Part shown: in pieces, positions 27,728 through 37,357 of the stretch
How the letters are laid out: the number at the start of each line of letters is the position of its first letter
Position numbering within the stretch: the first letter of the stretch is position 1
Origin: Clostridia bacterium
GTDB lineage: Bacteria > Bacillota > Clostridia > Saccharofermentanales > Saccharofermentanaceae
Direction of reading: 5' to 3'
DNA length: 64,000 nt
Assembly: GCA_024403775.1 (NCBI GenBank)
Contig: JAKSRE010000005.1
Span: forward strand, 32,828-96,827
Notes under the pieces: model-generated
What the model was told of the DNA's origin: nothing
The model's database searches: none
The model's input: the letters and a program-made list of their open reading frames with translations, nothing else
Made by a program: the position numbers and the translations under genes

Positions 27728-27756
27728 TTGACAGTTAGAAGTGAGAATGCTACAAT
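27728..27756 (+). promoter_or_regulatory. metK promoter
   Basis: TTGACA (27728-27733), a 17-base spacer and TACAAT (27751-27756), preceded by TGC (extended -10). It is one of the strongest sigma-A-type promoters in the window. Confidence 0.78.
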
Positions 27757-27812
27757 TATTGGTTGTAAATTAGCTTTTCGCAAATGGAAAAAAATATATA
27801 CGGAGGTCCGTT

Positions 27813-29006
27813 ATGAGAAACAGAGAAGGAAAATGGTTGTTTACTTCCGAATCAGTTACAGAGGGTCATCCTGATAAGGTATGTGATCAGATTTCAGACG
27901 CTATTTTGGACGCTATTATTGCACAGGATCCAAAGGCTCGTGTTGCCTGTGAGACATGCTGTACTACAGGTATGGTACTTGTTATGGGTGAGATTACTAC
28001 ATCTGCCTATGTTGATATTCCTACTATCGTAAGAGGTAAGATTAAGGATATCGGATATGATGGAAAAGATTCAGGTTTTGATTATAAGACCTGTGCAGTT
28101 CTTACTTCAATTGATGAGCAGTCACCTGATATTGCAATGGGTGTAGATAAGTCATATGAAGCAAAGAAGGGTGAAGCTGATCCTTATGATATAGGTGCTG
28201 GTGACCAGGGTATGATGTTTGGTTATGCAAACGACGATACTCCTGAGTTTATGCCACTTCCAATTTCACTCGCTCAGAAGCTTACAAAGAAGCTCGCTGA
28301 TGTAAGAAAGGAAGGCCTTGTTGATTATTTGAGACCAGATGGTAAGAGCCAGGTTACAGTTGAGTATGATGGAAATACTGTAAAGAGAATTGACGCTATC
28401 GTTATTTCTACTCAGCATAGTCCTGAGGTATCACAGGAGGAGCTTGCTAAGTTCATTACTGATGAGGTAATTATGCCAATTATTCCAGCTGAACTTATCG
28501 ATGCTGATACTAAGATTTATGTTAACCCAACAGGAAGATTCGTTGTTGGTGGTCCTCAGGGTGACTCAGGCCTTACAGGTCGTAAGATTATCGTTGATAC
28601 ATATGGTGGATTTGGCCGTCACGGTGGTGGAGCTTTCTCAGGAAAGGATCCAACGAAGGTTGACCGTTCTGCTGCTTATGCTGCAAGATATCTTGCTAAG
28701 AATATTGTTGCCTCTGGCCTTGCAAAAGAGTGCGAGATTCAGCTTGCATACGCTATCGGTGTAGCTAAGCCTGTATCAGTAATGGTAGAGACTTTTGGTA
28801 CTGGTGTTATCCCAGACGCTAAAATCTCTGAGATTGTTTGCAATAACTTTGATTTGCGTCCACTTGCAATCATTGAGAATCTTAATCTTAGAACACCTAT
28901 CTTCTCAAATACAGCTTCTTATGGTCACTTTGGCCGTGATGATGCTGGATTCCCATGGGAGAAGACAGATCTTGCAGACAAACTTCGTAAAGATGCTAAT
29001 ATTTAA
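27813..29006 (+). CDS. metK: S-adenosylmethionine synthetase
   Basis: A 397-residue enzyme making SAM from methionine and ATP. The N-terminal [20 protein letters not shown], the [12 protein letters not shown] hexapeptide region and the [20 protein letters not shown]-loop-like motif are intact. Length is normal. The ATG follows CGGAGG. It is transcribed divergently from the Tad operon. No SAM riboswitch is seen in its 5' region. A strong terminator follows. Confidence 0.97.
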   Translation: MRNREGKWLFTSESVTEGHPDKVCDQISDAILDAIIAQDPKARVACETCCTTGMVLVMGEITTSAYVDIPTIVRGKIKDIGYDGKDSGFDYKTCAVLTSIDEQSPDIAMGVDKSYEAKKGEADPYDIGAGDQGMMFGYANDDTPEFMPLPISLAQKLTKKLADVRKEGLVDYLRPDGKSQVTVEYDGNTVKRIDAIVISTQHSPEVSQEELAKFITDEVIMPIIPAELIDADTKIYVNPTGRFVVGGPQGDSGLTGRKIIVDTYGGFGRHGGGAFSGKDPTKVDRSAAYAARYLAKNIVASGLAKECEIQLAYAIGVAKPVSVMVETFGTGVIPDAKISEIVCNNFDLRPLAIIENLNLRTPIFSNTASYGHFGRDDAGFPWEKTDLADKLRKDANI

Positions 29007-29025
29007 TTTAAGATAATCACAGAAG

Positions 29026-29061
29026 ACTACCTTTGACAGAAATGTTGAAGGTAGTTTTTTT
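29026..29061 (+). terminator. Intrinsic terminator after metK
   Basis: Stem ACTACCTT/AAGGTAGT with a 14-base loop, followed by seven Ts. Confidence 0.8.
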
Positions 29062-29156
29062 CTGGTCAAAAAATGGTACATTTTAATCTTTTTTTCTTTT
29101 CGTAAAATGGTATAACTTTGGTAAACTGTATGTACTATTTTATGAAGGAGTATCAG

Positions 29157-31412
29157 ATGGCATCAATTGAGACAGTAGTATCCAGATGTGAGCGTGTCGT
29201 TTTTAATAAGGGCAACTTCTATATCTTCTACACAGAAGATGGTTTTTCTGTAAAAGGGAATTCCAATGAGGATATTACGCCAGGAATTAAATATGAGATG
29301 GATGGCAAGTGGAGTGAATATAATGGAACTCCACAGCTTACTGCTACGAGAATTGAAGCTGTCAAAGATAATGAATTCAAGCTGACATTGATTTCTGATT
29401 TTCTAGTTAATTACATCAAAGGTGTTGGCGAGAAGACTGCTATGAAGCTTGCTGAGACATATGGTGAGAGTGTTCTTGATGTTCTTTTAAGAGGCGATGA
29501 AGAGGAGATAAAAAAGTCTAAGGCTCTGACACGTAAGAAGATGAATGAGATAAAGGATTTTATCGAGGAATATGAAGAACTTCTTTATGAGCAGTTTCAG
29601 TATAGAATGCTGGGGATCCCTTTTGGTGCTATTGATAAGATAACTGAAATATATGAGATAAAGTTTGATCAGGTAACAAAGAATCCTTTCATTCTTATGA
29701 GGGTTGAAGGAATAGGTTTTGATTTATGTGAGAGCATATTTGAGAAGTTTGAACTTGATGTTTATTCAATTGACAGATTTATGGGTGCAATTGAGACGAC
29801 ACTTCTTAAACTTCATTTGGATACGGGTAATTCGTATTTTGATTATCAGGAACTCAATAATGAAGTATTTAAACTTCTATTTGACCGACATGAATGTAAA
29901 AGTGAAGAGTATCTGAAGAGTTTTTTCGCTGCGGTTGATCGCCTTATAGATATCAAAAAGGTCGTAGTATACACTTTCGTAAATAATAAAGTAATGCCAG
30001 TCAAGATTAATGTTGAAGGGGCAAGAGTAGCTCTCTCAAGATTTACCAAAACTGAGATAGATATTAAGCGCCAGGTGTATGGCTTTATTAATGCACTCAA
30101 AATTGATTTTGATTTAAACAGAGCAGAACAGAAGATTGATGTATTGTCTTCTCTTAATAATATTGAGCTTGATCCAAAGCAAAGAGAGGCTCTTCTTATG
30201 TGCATGAATGAGCCTTTATCGATTATTACAGGCGGTCCAGGAACAGGTAAGACAACTATAATGGGACTTCTTGCGCAGCATTTTAAGAAGGAGAATATTA
30301 AATGTGTTTTTTGTGCTCCAACAGGACGTGCTGCAAAAAGACTGTCTGAATCTATTGATGACAAGGCATATACAATTCATCGTCTGTTAGGAATTAACAG
30401 AAGTGATGAGGATTCTCAGGTTGAATACTGCTCCAAGAATCATTTGGATCCAATTGATGCCAGAGTAGTTGTAGTAGATGAGATGAGTATGGTGGATATG
30501 GAGATTTTTATACTTCTTCTTGATGCCATAGCTTCTGGCTCGTCTTTGATTCTGGTAGGAGATCCAAACCAGCTTCCTTCAGTAGGACCTGGTAATATTC
30601 TGAAGGATTTGCTAAGTTACGATAAGGTTCCTAAGATTGAACTCTCATATATATTTAGACAAAGTGGGGAGTCCTTGATTGCGACCAATGCATACAGGAT
30701 TCTTGCCAAAGAGCAGCTTAAGTCAGATGATAAGGAGTTTATTGTTAAAGACTTTGACGATGAAGAGCAGGCACAGTGCTATATAAGAGATTTGTATATG
30801 GAGGTATATACAAAGAGTGAAGATGCCGTTATTTTATCTCCTACCAAGCAAAATTTTCTTGGAACTATGAGACTTAATGAGTATTTACAAAGTAATGTTA
30901 TCACTGATGATGAAGGTTTTAGAGTCCGTTCAAATCTGACGCTTCACAAAGGCGACAGAGTAATGCAGATTAAAAATGACTATCAGATTGAATATGAGCA
31001 GAGTGATTCTCCTGATGGTCTTGGAAAGGGTGTATATAACGGTGAGTTGGGAGAAGTAGTCGAGGCAGATGAGGACGAAGAATATGTTCTTATTAGATTC
31101 GATGACGGTAAAATTGTTCCTTATACCAAACCTCAGCTCGAGAATATTGAATTATCCTATGCTATGACTGTACATAAGGCTCAGGGTTGTGAGTTTGATG
31201 TAGTAATTCTTGTTTTGGGAAGAATTAATTATATGCTGTCAAACTGGAAGATTCTTTATACCGCTATTACCAGAGCGAAGAAGAAACTGGTAATAGTAAA
31301 CTTTGGCGACCGTGTAAATAAGATGATTATGTCTGATAAGGACTATGGAAGGAAGACGTCACTTCTTGATTTTCTGAATACAGGTAAGGCTTCTGGCGGT
31401 GATAAGGCGTGA
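29157..31412 (+). CDS. recD2: RecD2-type helicase
   Basis: A 751-residue SF1B helicase of the RecD2/YrrC family, acting in repair without RecBC. The N-terminal OB-like and helix-hairpin-helix regions (FLVNYIKGVGEKTAMKLAE) are followed by Walker A TGGPGTGKTT near residue 360. Then come VVVDEMSMVD (Walker B), GDPNQLPSVGPGNIL, and the C-terminal AMTVHKAQGCEFDVVIL and LYTAITRAKKKLV. ATG 29157 has AAGGAG six bases upstream; a longer in-frame start at 29118 lacks one. The stop overlaps the comFC start by four bases. Confidence 0.92.
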   Translation: MASIETVVSRCERVVFNKGNFYIFYTEDGFSVKGNSNEDITPGIKYEMDGKWSEYNGTPQLTATRIEAVKDNEFKLTLISDFLVNYIKGVGEKTAMKLAETYGESVLDVLLRGDEEEIKKSKALTRKKMNEIKDFIEEYEELLYEQFQYRMLGIPFGAIDKITEIYEIKFDQVTKNPFILMRVEGIGFDLCESIFEKFELDVYSIDRFMGAIETTLLKLHLDTGNSYFDYQELNNEVFKLLFDRHECKSEEYLKSFFAAVDRLIDIKKVVVYTFVNNKVMPVKINVEGARVALSRFTKTEIDIKRQVYGFINALKIDFDLNRAEQKIDVLSSLNNIELDPKQREALLMCMNEPLSIITGGPGTGKTTIMGLLAQHFKKENIKCVFCAPTGRAAKRLSESIDDKAYTIHRLLGINRSDEDSQVEYCSKNHLDPIDARVVVVDEMSMVDMEIFILLLDAIASGSSLILVGDPNQLPSVGPGNILKDLLSYDKVPKIELSYIFRQSGESLIATNAYRILAKEQLKSDDKEFIVKDFDDEEQAQCYIRDLYMEVYTKSEDAVILSPTKQNFLGTMRLNEYLQSNVITDDEGFRVRSNLTLHKGDRVMQIKNDYQIEYEQSDSPDGLGKGVYNGELGEVVEADEDEEYVLIRFDDGKIVPYTKPQLENIELSYAMTVHKAQGCEFDVVILVLGRINYMLSNWKILYTAITRAKKKLVIVNFGDRVNKMIMSDKDYGRKTSLLDFLNTGKASGGDKA

Positions 31413-32203
31413 TAAGTAAAGAAATCTCTGTAGTTTTAAGTGATGCAATAGAATTAATCATTCCACAAAGATGTATTATTTGTGGTGCTGGTACAGCAGG
31501 GTCTTCTTATAAGTCTCTTACAAGATGCTATGACAGTGTAGTTAGGATTAGAGAAGACTATAATCAGAGAAGTTCGAGATTAAGTCTGTGCCGAAAATGT
31601 CTTTTGGATTTAGTTCGAATAGAAGATATAGACAGATGGAATTTTTGTCTTTCCAATCCTGTTCCTAATGATCCTTATCCTGAACTTCCACTTTATATAG
31701 GTTTTTCCTATGAAGGAATAATGCGAAGAATCGTTACTAATCTTAAATTCAGAGGGAAATTTGAGTGTGGTTTTTTACTTGGACTTCTTCTTGGTAAGTG
31801 CCTCAAAGAAGACGGGGTAGAAGTAGATATGATTGTGCCAGTTCCTCTACACGGAAAAAGACTTAAGGAGAGAGGATATAATCAGGCAGAATTAATAGCA
31901 TATACAGTAGGTAAGATGTTAGAAAAACCTGTTATAAATGATCTTCTTTCCCGAAAAGTCTATACTTCAAAACAGTCAGAATTAAGAGATGTTAATGACA
32001 GAATATCAAATATCAAAGACGCTTTTGAGGTTAATAAGGACTGGGACTTATCCAGTAGTACAGTTTTACTAGTTGATGATGTTGCTACTACAGGGTTTAC
32101 AATGCATGAGGCAGCCTCCAGTTTGCTTGATTCTGGCTGCAAAAAAGTTCTTTGCTGTGCGGCATCAGGTAACAGACTAATTAAAAATGCTGATAGATTT
32201 TAA
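31409..32203 (+). CDS. ComFC/ComF-like phosphoribosyltransferase
   Basis: A 264-residue protein with an N-terminal zinc-ribbon-like part (PQRCIICGAG, LCRKCLLDL). A PRTase domain follows: MIVPVPLHGKRLKERGYNQAELIA, and the PRPP loop VLLVDDVATTGFT. In competent bacteria ComFC participates in DNA uptake and is also found in non-competent species. Start GTG 31409 overlaps the recD2 stop by four bases (GTGA), so the pair is translationally coupled. Confidence 0.88.
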   Translation: MISKEISVVLSDAIELIIPQRCIICGAGTAGSSYKSLTRCYDSVVRIREDYNQRSSRLSLCRKCLLDLVRIEDIDRWNFCLSNPVPNDPYPELPLYIGFSYEGIMRRIVTNLKFRGKFECGFLLGLLLGKCLKEDGVEVDMIVPVPLHGKRLKERGYNQAELIAYTVGKMLEKPVINDLLSRKVYTSKQSELRDVNDRISNIKDAFEVNKDWDLSSSTVLLVDDVATTGFTMHEAASSLLDSGCKKVLCCAASGNRLIKNADRF

Positions 32204-32227
32204 GTATACTTTGTTTCATATATTAGT

Positions 32228-32255
32228 TTGAAAAATATTATATTTAATTTATAAT
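32228..32255 (+). promoter_or_regulatory. Strong promoter of the structured RNA
   Basis: TTGAAA (32228-32233), a 16-base spacer and perfect TATAAT (32250-32255). The predicted start near 32262 coincides with the first base of the RNA closing stem. Confidence 0.72.
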
Positions 32256-32261
32256 AGGTGT

Positions 32262-32410
32262 ACCTGGGATGGAGGGCTCTATTTTGAACCTTCATGACAT
32301 TAATAGGAATTCGGGTCAGTTAGCGTAGATCAGGCCTGCTTCGACTGGAAGATTGAAATTAATTGCAGAATACCGCCCTGGCGAAGTTCAGGTGTCAAAC
32401 GGGGTTTTTC
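32262..32410 (+). ncRNA. ssrS: Structured non-coding RNA, probable 6S RNA
   Basis: A GC-richer block of about 150 bases with its own promoter. A 7-bp closing stem pairs ACCTGGG (32262-32268) with TTCAGGT (32387-32393). After a small internal loop, AGGGC (32273-32277) pairs with GCCCT (32375-32379). Two AT-rich strands (CTATTTTGAACC and GATTGAAATTAATTGC) then form a large bubble enclosing an apical stem region. This open-promoter-like shape and the 3' ACCGCCCTGGCG...CAGG resemble 6S RNA, which binds RNA polymerase. A T-box for cysE is less likely: the TGGNACC core is missing. The 3' end is uncertain. Confidence 0.5.
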
Positions 32411-32450
32411 ATCTTAGGCTTTTATCTTAAATATTTTGAGTGGTTATAAA

Positions 32451-33146
32451 ATGGGTTTATTAGGTGATGCTAAGAAAATTGCTTCCAGAGATCCGGCTGC
32501 AAGAAGTGTAGTCGGTGTTATTTTGTTATATCCTGGTTTTCATGCACTTGTTTACCATAAGATTAGCCACTTTTTCTATAAATTAGGTCTCAAAGGAATT
32601 GCACGCTTTAGTTCACAGATTGCTAGATTCTGGACTGGCATTGAGATTCATCCAGGTGCTCAGATTGGTGACGGGCTTTTTATTGATCACGGTATGGGCG
32701 TAGTTATTGGTGAGACTGCAATTATTGGTAATGACTGTACAATTTATCATGGTGTTACTCTCGGAGGTAGAGGACATGATAAATCTCATAAAAGACATCC
32801 TACTTTGGAGGATAATGTACTTGTTGGTGCTGGTGCCAAGATTCTTGGTAATGTCGTAATAGGTGAGAACTCAAATATTGGTGCAAATGCAGTAATACTT
32901 TATGATGTTCCAAAGAATTCTACGGTAGTTGGTGTTCCAGGTAAGGTTGTTAAGAAGGATGGACAAAAGCCAGATAAGTCTCATGCAGTTGAACTTGATC
33001 ATGCGGCTATCCCAGACCCTCTTGAACAGGAAGTATGCATGCTTAATAAGCGTGTACATGAACTTGAGAAACTTATGAAGTTAACTCTTGAGGATCAGAA
33101 AGACGATCGATGTTGTGACAAAACTTCAGAAGAAACCTTAAAATAA
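32451..33146 (+). CDS. cysE: Serine O-acetyltransferase
   Basis: A 231-residue enzyme making O-acetylserine for CysK. A left-handed beta helix is evident (GIEIHPGAQIGDGLFIDHGM, GVVIGETAIIGNDCTIYHGV, LGGRGHDKSHKRHPTLEDNV, GAGAKILGNVVIGENSNIGA). The catalytic His is in FIDHGMG. The C-terminal tail after VPGKVV is about 60 residues longer than in short CysE proteins and ends in a charged helix. ATG 32451 was chosen over an in-frame TTG at 32436 because homologues begin there. It is followed by cysS after 32 bases. Confidence 0.93.
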   Translation: MGLLGDAKKIASRDPAARSVVGVILLYPGFHALVYHKISHFFYKLGLKGIARFSSQIARFWTGIEIHPGAQIGDGLFIDHGMGVVIGETAIIGNDCTIYHGVTLGGRGHDKSHKRHPTLEDNVLVGAGAKILGNVVIGENSNIGANAVILYDVPKNSTVVGVPGKVVKKDGQKPDKSHAVELDHAAIPDPLEQEVCMLNKRVHELEKLMKLTLEDQKDDRCCDKTSEETLK

Positions 33147-33178
33147 GACATTAATTTAATTTTGATTAGGAGATTATT

Positions 33179-34597
33179 ATGAAGATTTTTAACACAATGA
33201 CAAGATATAAAGAAGACTTTAAATCAATTACTGAAGGTCACGTAAAGATGTATGCCTGCGGTCCTACAGTATATAACTATTTCCACCTTGGTAATGCAAG
33301 ACCGTTCGTTACTTTTGATACTTTAAGAAGATATCTTGAGTACATTGGTTATGAGGTTGAATTCTGCCAGAACTTTACTGATATTGACGATAAGATGATT
33401 AATCGTGCTAATGAAGAAGGCGTTACAGTAGAAGAGATTGCTGACAGATATATTAAAGAATACTACGTTGATGCTGATGGTCTTAATGTAAAGAGACCTA
33501 CATATCAGCCACGTGCTACAAAGAGTATTGATGCTATCGTTGATCTCGTAAGTACTCTTATGGATAAGGGTTATGCTTATGTAATTGAAGGTGATGGCGT
33601 TTATTATGACGTTACAAAATTTAAGGATTACGGTAAGCTTTCACACTATAAGCTTGAGGATCTTGTAGCTGGCGGTGGTGAGCGTAAGGCTTCATATGAA
33701 GGTAAGAAGAATCCAGGTGATTTTGCAATCTGGAAGTTCAAGAAAGAAGGAGAGCCATTCTGGCCATCTCCATGGGGAGATGGAAGACCAGGCTGGCATA
33801 TTGAGTGCTCTGCCATGAATAAGCAGTATCTTGGAGATACTATTGATATTCACGGTGGTGGACAGGATTTGATTTTCCCACATCATGAGAATGAGATTGC
33901 TCAGAGTGAGGCTGCAAATGGTTGCTGCTTTGCAAATTACTGGGTTCATAATGCATTTGTAAATGTTGATGGTGAGAAGATGAGTAAGTCACTCGGTAAT
34001 TTCTTTACAATCAGAGATATTGCTGAGCATTTCCCATATGCAGTAATCAGATTCTTTATTCTTTCTGGTCACTACAGAATGCCAATCAACTTCTCAGATA
34101 CACTTCTTAAGTCAGCTCAAAATGGTCTTGAGAGAATTGCAACTTGTGCTGATACAGCAAAACTTACTCTTGAGAAGAAGACTCTTGATGCATCTAAAAT
34201 AGATTCTGAAGCTGATGAAGCATTGAAGAAGTCAGTAGAGAATGCTCATACAAGCTTTGTTAATCACATGGATGATGACCTTAATACTGCTGATGCTATT
34301 ACAGATATCTTTAATCTTGTTAAGGATATTAATGTTGCAGTTAAGAATCTTAATGTTTCAGAAGAGACACTTAAGAAGGCTTACGATATGCTTGTTGAGC
34401 TTACAGATGTTCTTGGTATCGACTTGGATTATGCAAAGGATGATATTCCAGAGGAAGTAATGAAGCTCGTAAACGAGAGAGTGGAAGCAAAGAAGAATAA
34501 AGATTTTGCAACAGCTGATGCACTCCGTAACAAAGTAACCGAGTTAGGTTATGCTATTAAGGATACACCTAATGGTCCTCAGGTAAGTAAGATATGA
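33179..34597 (+). CDS. cysS: Cysteinyl-tRNA synthetase
   Basis: A 472-residue class I synthetase. The HIGH-type motif is HLGN in YMACGPTVYNYFHLGNARP form (the Cys is a zinc ligand). GWHIECSAMN and GGGQDLIFPHHENE are conserved, and KMSKSLGN is intact. The C-terminal anticodon-binding region ends near ATADALRNKVTELGY. TTAGGAG precedes the ATG. It overlaps mrnC by four bases. Confidence 0.97.
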   Translation: MKIFNTMTRYKEDFKSITEGHVKMYACGPTVYNYFHLGNARPFVTFDTLRRYLEYIGYEVEFCQNFTDIDDKMINRANEEGVTVEEIADRYIKEYYVDADGLNVKRPTYQPRATKSIDAIVDLVSTLMDKGYAYVIEGDGVYYDVTKFKDYGKLSHYKLEDLVAGGGERKASYEGKKNPGDFAIWKFKKEGEPFWPSPWGDGRPGWHIECSAMNKQYLGDTIDIHGGGQDLIFPHHENEIAQSEAANGCCFANYWVHNAFVNVDGEKMSKSLGNFFTIRDIAEHFPYAVIRFFILSGHYRMPINFSDTLLKSAQNGLERIATCADTAKLTLEKKTLDASKIDSEADEALKKSVENAHTSFVNHMDDDLNTADAITDIFNLVKDINVAVKNLNVSEETLKKAYDMLVELTDVLGIDLDYAKDDIPEEVMKLVNERVEAKKNKDFATADALRNKVTELGYAIKDTPNGPQVSKI

Positions 34598-35034
34598 TAA
34601 TACCTTTTGTTAATTCTGATTTAAGAGAGATATCTACTTCTACGCTTGCTTATATAGGTGATGCGGTATATGAACTTTATGCCCGCTGCCATGTAGCTTC
34701 AAAGTGTATAAGTAAGTCTGGACTTATGCATCGTATGGCTGTTAAGTATGTAAGTGCTGGAGCACAGGCAAAAGTAGTAAGACTTCTTCAGGATGAATTA
34801 ACGACCGAAGAAATGTCATATTATAAAAGAGGCAGAAATTCTAATCCTGGTTCCATGGCAAAGAATGCTTCGCCAGATGATTACAGATGTGCTACTGGTT
34901 TTGAAGCACTGATAGGCTTTTTGTTTCTGGACAATAAAACAGAACGTATGGAATTCATTATGAATAAAGCTTTTGCTATTCTGGACGATGAGACATGGAA
35001 TTTTGACGATATCCTTCCAGAAGAGTTAGTATAA
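34594..35034 (+). CDS. mrnC: Mini-RNase III
   Basis: A 146-residue RNase III-like nuclease lacking the dsRNA-binding domain, which matures 23S rRNA in Bacillota. The signature STLAYIGDAVYELYAR carries the catalytic Asp. GRNSNPGSMAKNASPDDYRCATGFEALIGFLFL supplies the second acidic cluster. Start ATG 34594 overlaps the cysS stop (ATGA). cysS-mrnC-rlmB order is typical of Bacillota. Confidence 0.92.
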   Translation: MIIPFVNSDLREISTSTLAYIGDAVYELYARCHVASKCISKSGLMHRMAVKYVSAGAQAKVVRLLQDELTTEEMSYYKRGRNSNPGSMAKNASPDDYRCATGFEALIGFLFLDNKTERMEFIMNKAFAILDDETWNFDDILPEELV

Positions 35035-35046
35035 CGGAGATTAATT

Positions 35047-36003
35047 ATGGATAACGGACACGGAAGAGGAAACTCCAAGAGAGAATTTAAGAAGAATGGA
35101 GATCGTTCTTTTTCAGGTAACAGAAACGGCAGAAGTTTTTCTAGAGATGACAGAAAGACCAGAGCTCGTGCCGTTCGTGTTGATAATAAAGACGAGCGAA
35201 TCGATAGTGACAACTACGATGAGAATGCTTCTATTTCAGATAATCAACCAACAAATGACAGACTTGAAGGTAAAAATGCTGTTACTGAAGCATTTAATGC
35301 TGGAAGAGAGATTAATAAAATATGGATATTAAAGCCTAGTGATAATTCGAAGCTTGAGCATGGTCTTTATAAGCTTTTGTGTATGGCTCAGGAAAAGAAG
35401 ATTGTTGTAAATCACGTTCCAAGACAGACTCTTGACAGAATGAGTCAGACACATAATCACCAGGGTATTATTGCACAGGTTGCAAGTCATGAATATTCAG
35501 ATGTTACCGATATGATTAATAATGCCAGAGTTAAGGGGCATGAGCCTTTATTTATCGTTCTTGATGAACTTAAAGATTCATATAATCTTGGTTCAATTTT
35601 AAGAATAGCAGATAGTGCTGGTGTAGATGGTATACTTATACCAAAGCACAGATCAATCGGTCTTGATTCCGTGGTTGCAAAGGCATCTGCTGGTGCAATA
35701 GAGTATGTTCCTGTTGCAAGAGTAACTAATCTTACGCAGACTCTTAATGAACTGAAAGAACAGGGGTTCTGGGTAATGGGTACTGATGCAGAAGCTGAAG
35801 TTGATTATGATAAGGCAGATTATTCAGGAGCTCTAGCGATAATCATTGGCAGTGAAGGAGAGGGAATGCGTAATACAATTAAGAATTGTTGTGACTATCT
35901 TATCTCTATTCCAATGGTTGGACATGTTAATAGTCTTAATGCAGCTGTTGCTGGTGGTATTATTGTATATGAAGCGGTAAGACAGCGCAGAAGCAAAGGT
36001 TAA
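35047..36003 (+). CDS. rlmB: SpoU-family 23S rRNA 2'-O-methyltransferase RlmB
   Basis: A 318-residue SPOUT methyltransferase for a 23S rRNA guanosine. After a basic, Arg/Gly/Asn/Asp-rich disordered N-terminus (about residues 1-75), the substrate-binding domain begins (LEGKNAVTEAFNAGREI). The SpoU trefoil knot follows (LDELKDSYNLGSILRIADSA, IIGSEGEGM, IPMVGHVNSLNAAVAGGI). Usual family members are about 250 residues, so the N-terminal tail is an addition and probably binds RNA. Confidence 0.92.
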   Translation: MDNGHGRGNSKREFKKNGDRSFSGNRNGRSFSRDDRKTRARAVRVDNKDERIDSDNYDENASISDNQPTNDRLEGKNAVTEAFNAGREINKIWILKPSDNSKLEHGLYKLLCMAQEKKIVVNHVPRQTLDRMSQTHNHQGIIAQVASHEYSDVTDMINNARVKGHEPLFIVLDELKDSYNLGSILRIADSAGVDGILIPKHRSIGLDSVVAKASAGAIEYVPVARVTNLTQTLNELKEQGFWVMGTDAEAEVDYDKADYSGALAIIIGSEGEGMRNTIKNCCDYLISIPMVGHVNSLNAAVAGGIIVYEAVRQRRSKG

Positions 36004-36024
36004 TTTATAGAAGACAGGTAAGTA

Positions 36025-37344
36025 ATGACACATAACATAAGAACGCCAAAATCAATATTTACTTTGTTAATAGCAATAAGTATGTTACTTGTGCTTTCTT
36101 CTTGTTCTGTCTTTAATAGTTTTACAACAAGTATTGAGCCTGATAATTCTATAGTTTCTGAAGCAGAATTAGTAAGACTTCTGGTAAATTCAATTAATTC
36201 TCCATCGTCTTCTTCTGAATTATATTTTGATATTCCTGAACATCAGAGAAGTGGAGTATCTTATTCTGATTATGCTTTGTATATTGAGGCTTTATCTTCT
36301 ATGTCAAAGCGTGTAGGAGAAGTTTCTTCTTATAGATTTTTGCGTGGAGAGGAAAAGACTGCATTTTATCAGCAGTTACTTGCTGACAGTGGATTAACTT
36401 CTGAACAACTCAGAGCCTATGGCGATATCGACATCATTGAATTAATGTATGATGATTCTGAAGACATTAATTATATCTTCGTAAATACTGATGAAGATAA
36501 AAGAGCATATCTTTCTGCTGATTGGATTAAGCAGACCAATCGTCTGTATTCTTATATCAATTTGTATTATAACGAGATTTCAAAGAGAAATATCGAGGGG
36601 TTTGAGTCTTCTATTGAGGTTGGATATAGTGATGAGATTTCAAGTCACCGCGTTATTTCTTCACGCGCAGAGAGAATCATTGATTATTACTTTGTTAATG
36701 TAAGAGATGTGTTAAAGGCGTATGACCTTGTATCTATTTCTCCTGTATGTGCTAAAGTCTCATTCCCGGATTTTCTCGTAAAAGACAATGATGTATCTGT
36801 TGACAGACTAGTTGTATTTACTCAGCGTGATGAAGTAATTAAAAATAATGATATTGTTCCAGTAGAGACAGATATTACTCAGTTTATTTTGTTTAAGCCA
36901 ACTGTAAGTTCACCTTTATTAAGAATTGGAAATAACTATACATCAAACAGCGTAGTAAATCAGATCGGAAGACCAATGCATAAAACCTATTCTGATGAGG
37001 TGCTTGATACAAGAGTGAATAGCAATGGTGAGATAGAAGAGAAGCACAAAATAATTTATAACTACCATGGCTTGAGACTTATCTTCGAGGGTTACTTTAC
37101 TGATGTTGATAACTGGGTATGGGATGGCGAACTTTGTGCGATAAAGATTACTGATGAATGTGATTTTGTATTAGGAAATGGCATCAGATATGGAATGTCA
37201 GAAGAGGAACTTTTAACGATTTATCCTTTCCTTGAACTATATGACTATCACATTTCTTATTCGTCATTAAATGCTAACTATACAATTGATTTTACATTGG
37301 ACAGCGATTCACACGTCGAGTCAATTGTAGCTCAGATAGACTGA
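36025..37344 (+). CDS. Putative secreted lipoprotein, function unknown
   Basis: A 439-residue protein with a signal peptide (IFTLLIAISMLLVLSSCS) and a lipobox ending at Cys27, so anchored outside the membrane. The mature part is acidic and largely helical in the first half. A beta-rich C-terminal domain includes NSVVNQIGRPMHKTYSDEV and GNGIRYGMSEEELLTIYPFL. These read like two related subdomains of the SmpA/DUF-type lipoprotein kind, but no family is assignable. It follows rlmB by 21 bases, and its terminator lies inside the convergent phosphatase gene. Confidence 0.65.
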   Translation: MTHNIRTPKSIFTLLIAISMLLVLSSCSVFNSFTTSIEPDNSIVSEAELVRLLVNSINSPSSSSELYFDIPEHQRSGVSYSDYALYIEALSSMSKRVGEVSSYRFLRGEEKTAFYQQLLADSGLTSEQLRAYGDIDIIELMYDDSEDINYIFVNTDEDKRAYLSADWIKQTNRLYSYINLYYNEISKRNIEGFESSIEVGYSDEISSHRVISSRAERIIDYYFVNVRDVLKAYDLVSISPVCAKVSFPDFLVKDNDVSVDRLVVFTQRDEVIKNNDIVPVETDITQFILFKPTVSSPLLRIGNNYTSNSVVNQIGRPMHKTYSDEVLDTRVNSNGEIEEKHKIIYNYHGLRLIFEGYFTDVDNWVWDGELCAIKITDECDFVLGNGIRYGMSEEELLTIYPFLELYDYHISYSSLNANYTIDFTLDSDSHVESIVAQID

Positions 37345-37357
37345 TAATAAGATTTAA

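Noticed and set aside
27573..27812. Possible SAM riboswitch before metK
   Set aside because: A consensus promoter lies only 57 bases before the ATG and no SAM-I core or terminator hairpin is present.
32262..32450. T-box leader for cysE-cysS
   Set aside because: AATACCGC resembles part of a T-box but the TGG that would pair with the tRNA CCA end is missing and no clear terminator hairpin follows.
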